Assembly: GCA_913047525.1 (NCBI GenBank)
Contig: CAJWUS010000080.1
Location: forward strand, 1-6,309
DNA: 6,309 bases
Reading direction: 5' to 3'
Origin: an uncultured Flavobacteriales bacterium
GTDB lineage: Bacteria; Bacteroidota; Bacteroidia; Flavobacteriales; BACL11
The notes under the pieces were generated by a model. The model worked only from the letters and a program-made list of their open reading frames with translations. It was not told the DNA's origin and did not search any database. Below are positions 6,279 through 6,309 of the stretch, piece after piece; the stretch's first letter is position 1, and each line of letters opens with the position of its first letter. A program made the position numbers and the translations under genes.

Positions 6279-6309
6279 TGAGTAAATTTAACAGAAAATT
6301 AAAAGAAGG
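6278..6309 (+). CDS. Start of a further gene, probably a second ExbD-family protein (partial)
   Basis: An ATG at 6278-6280 overlaps the exbD stop in TAATG, and the frame stays open to the window end, giving MSKFNRKLKE and a partial Gly codon. The short basic start resembles the cytoplasmic tail of the second ExbD that commonly follows the first in Bacteroidota operons. Only ten residues are visible, so the start call is good but the family call is inference from operon layout. Confidence 0.6.
   Translation, partial: MSKFNRKLKE

Overview
The window is AT-rich (about two thirds A+T by eye) and looks like a chromosomal segment of a member of the Bacteroidota, most likely a Flavobacteriales-type organism. 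The evidence is threefold. TAnnTTTG-type -7 promoter elements precede the main transcription units, and there are no clear Shine-Dalgarno sequences. Homogentisate dioxygenase is of the short (~385 aa) bacterial type. The ExbB/ExbD operon carries a small extra membrane protein and a second ExbD-like start. All assignments come from reading the translated sequence; no database search was run.

Left half (1-3926): a divergent tyrosine/homogentisate catabolism cluster. On the minus strand, hmgA (homogentisate 1,2-dioxygenase, 831-1988) is followed 6 nt later by hpd (4-hydroxyphenylpyruvate dioxygenase, start at 824, cut off by the window edge after 274 residues). On the plus strand, a fumarylacetoacetate-hydrolase-family enzyme (2087-3085) is followed 4 nt later by a flavin-reductase-family FMN-binding protein (3090-3926). 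Together the genes cover 4-hydroxyphenylpyruvate -> homogentisate -> maleylacetoacetate, and fumarylacetoacetate -> fumarate + acetoacetate. The maleylacetoacetate isomerase step is not encoded here. The 98-bp divergent promoter region has two nearly concentric inverted repeats. The outer one places a -7-like box at matching distances from both start codons, and the inner one looks like an operator.

Middle (3952-4554): a cytoplasmic superoxide dismutase with all four metal ligands and Mn-type second-sphere residues. It lies only 25 nt after the flavin-reductase gene and may be read through from the tyrosine operon. It carries an unusual Leu-Cys-Val-Cys motif twice, encoded by an exact 12-bp direct repeat.

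Right (4598-6309): an energy-transduction operon behind its own TAnnTTTG box. Its genes are exbB (with a signal-peptide-like N-terminus and an acidic extension), a 108-aa three-helix membrane protein of unknown function, exbD, and the first 10 codons of a further gene, probably a second exbD. The last three starts are tightly coupled (a 2-nt gap, then two TAATG overlaps). This is the proton channel/stator module that would power TonB-dependent outer-membrane transport or a related process. No mobile element, CRISPR array, tRNA or rRNA was seen, and no stretch over 300 bases lacks a gene.
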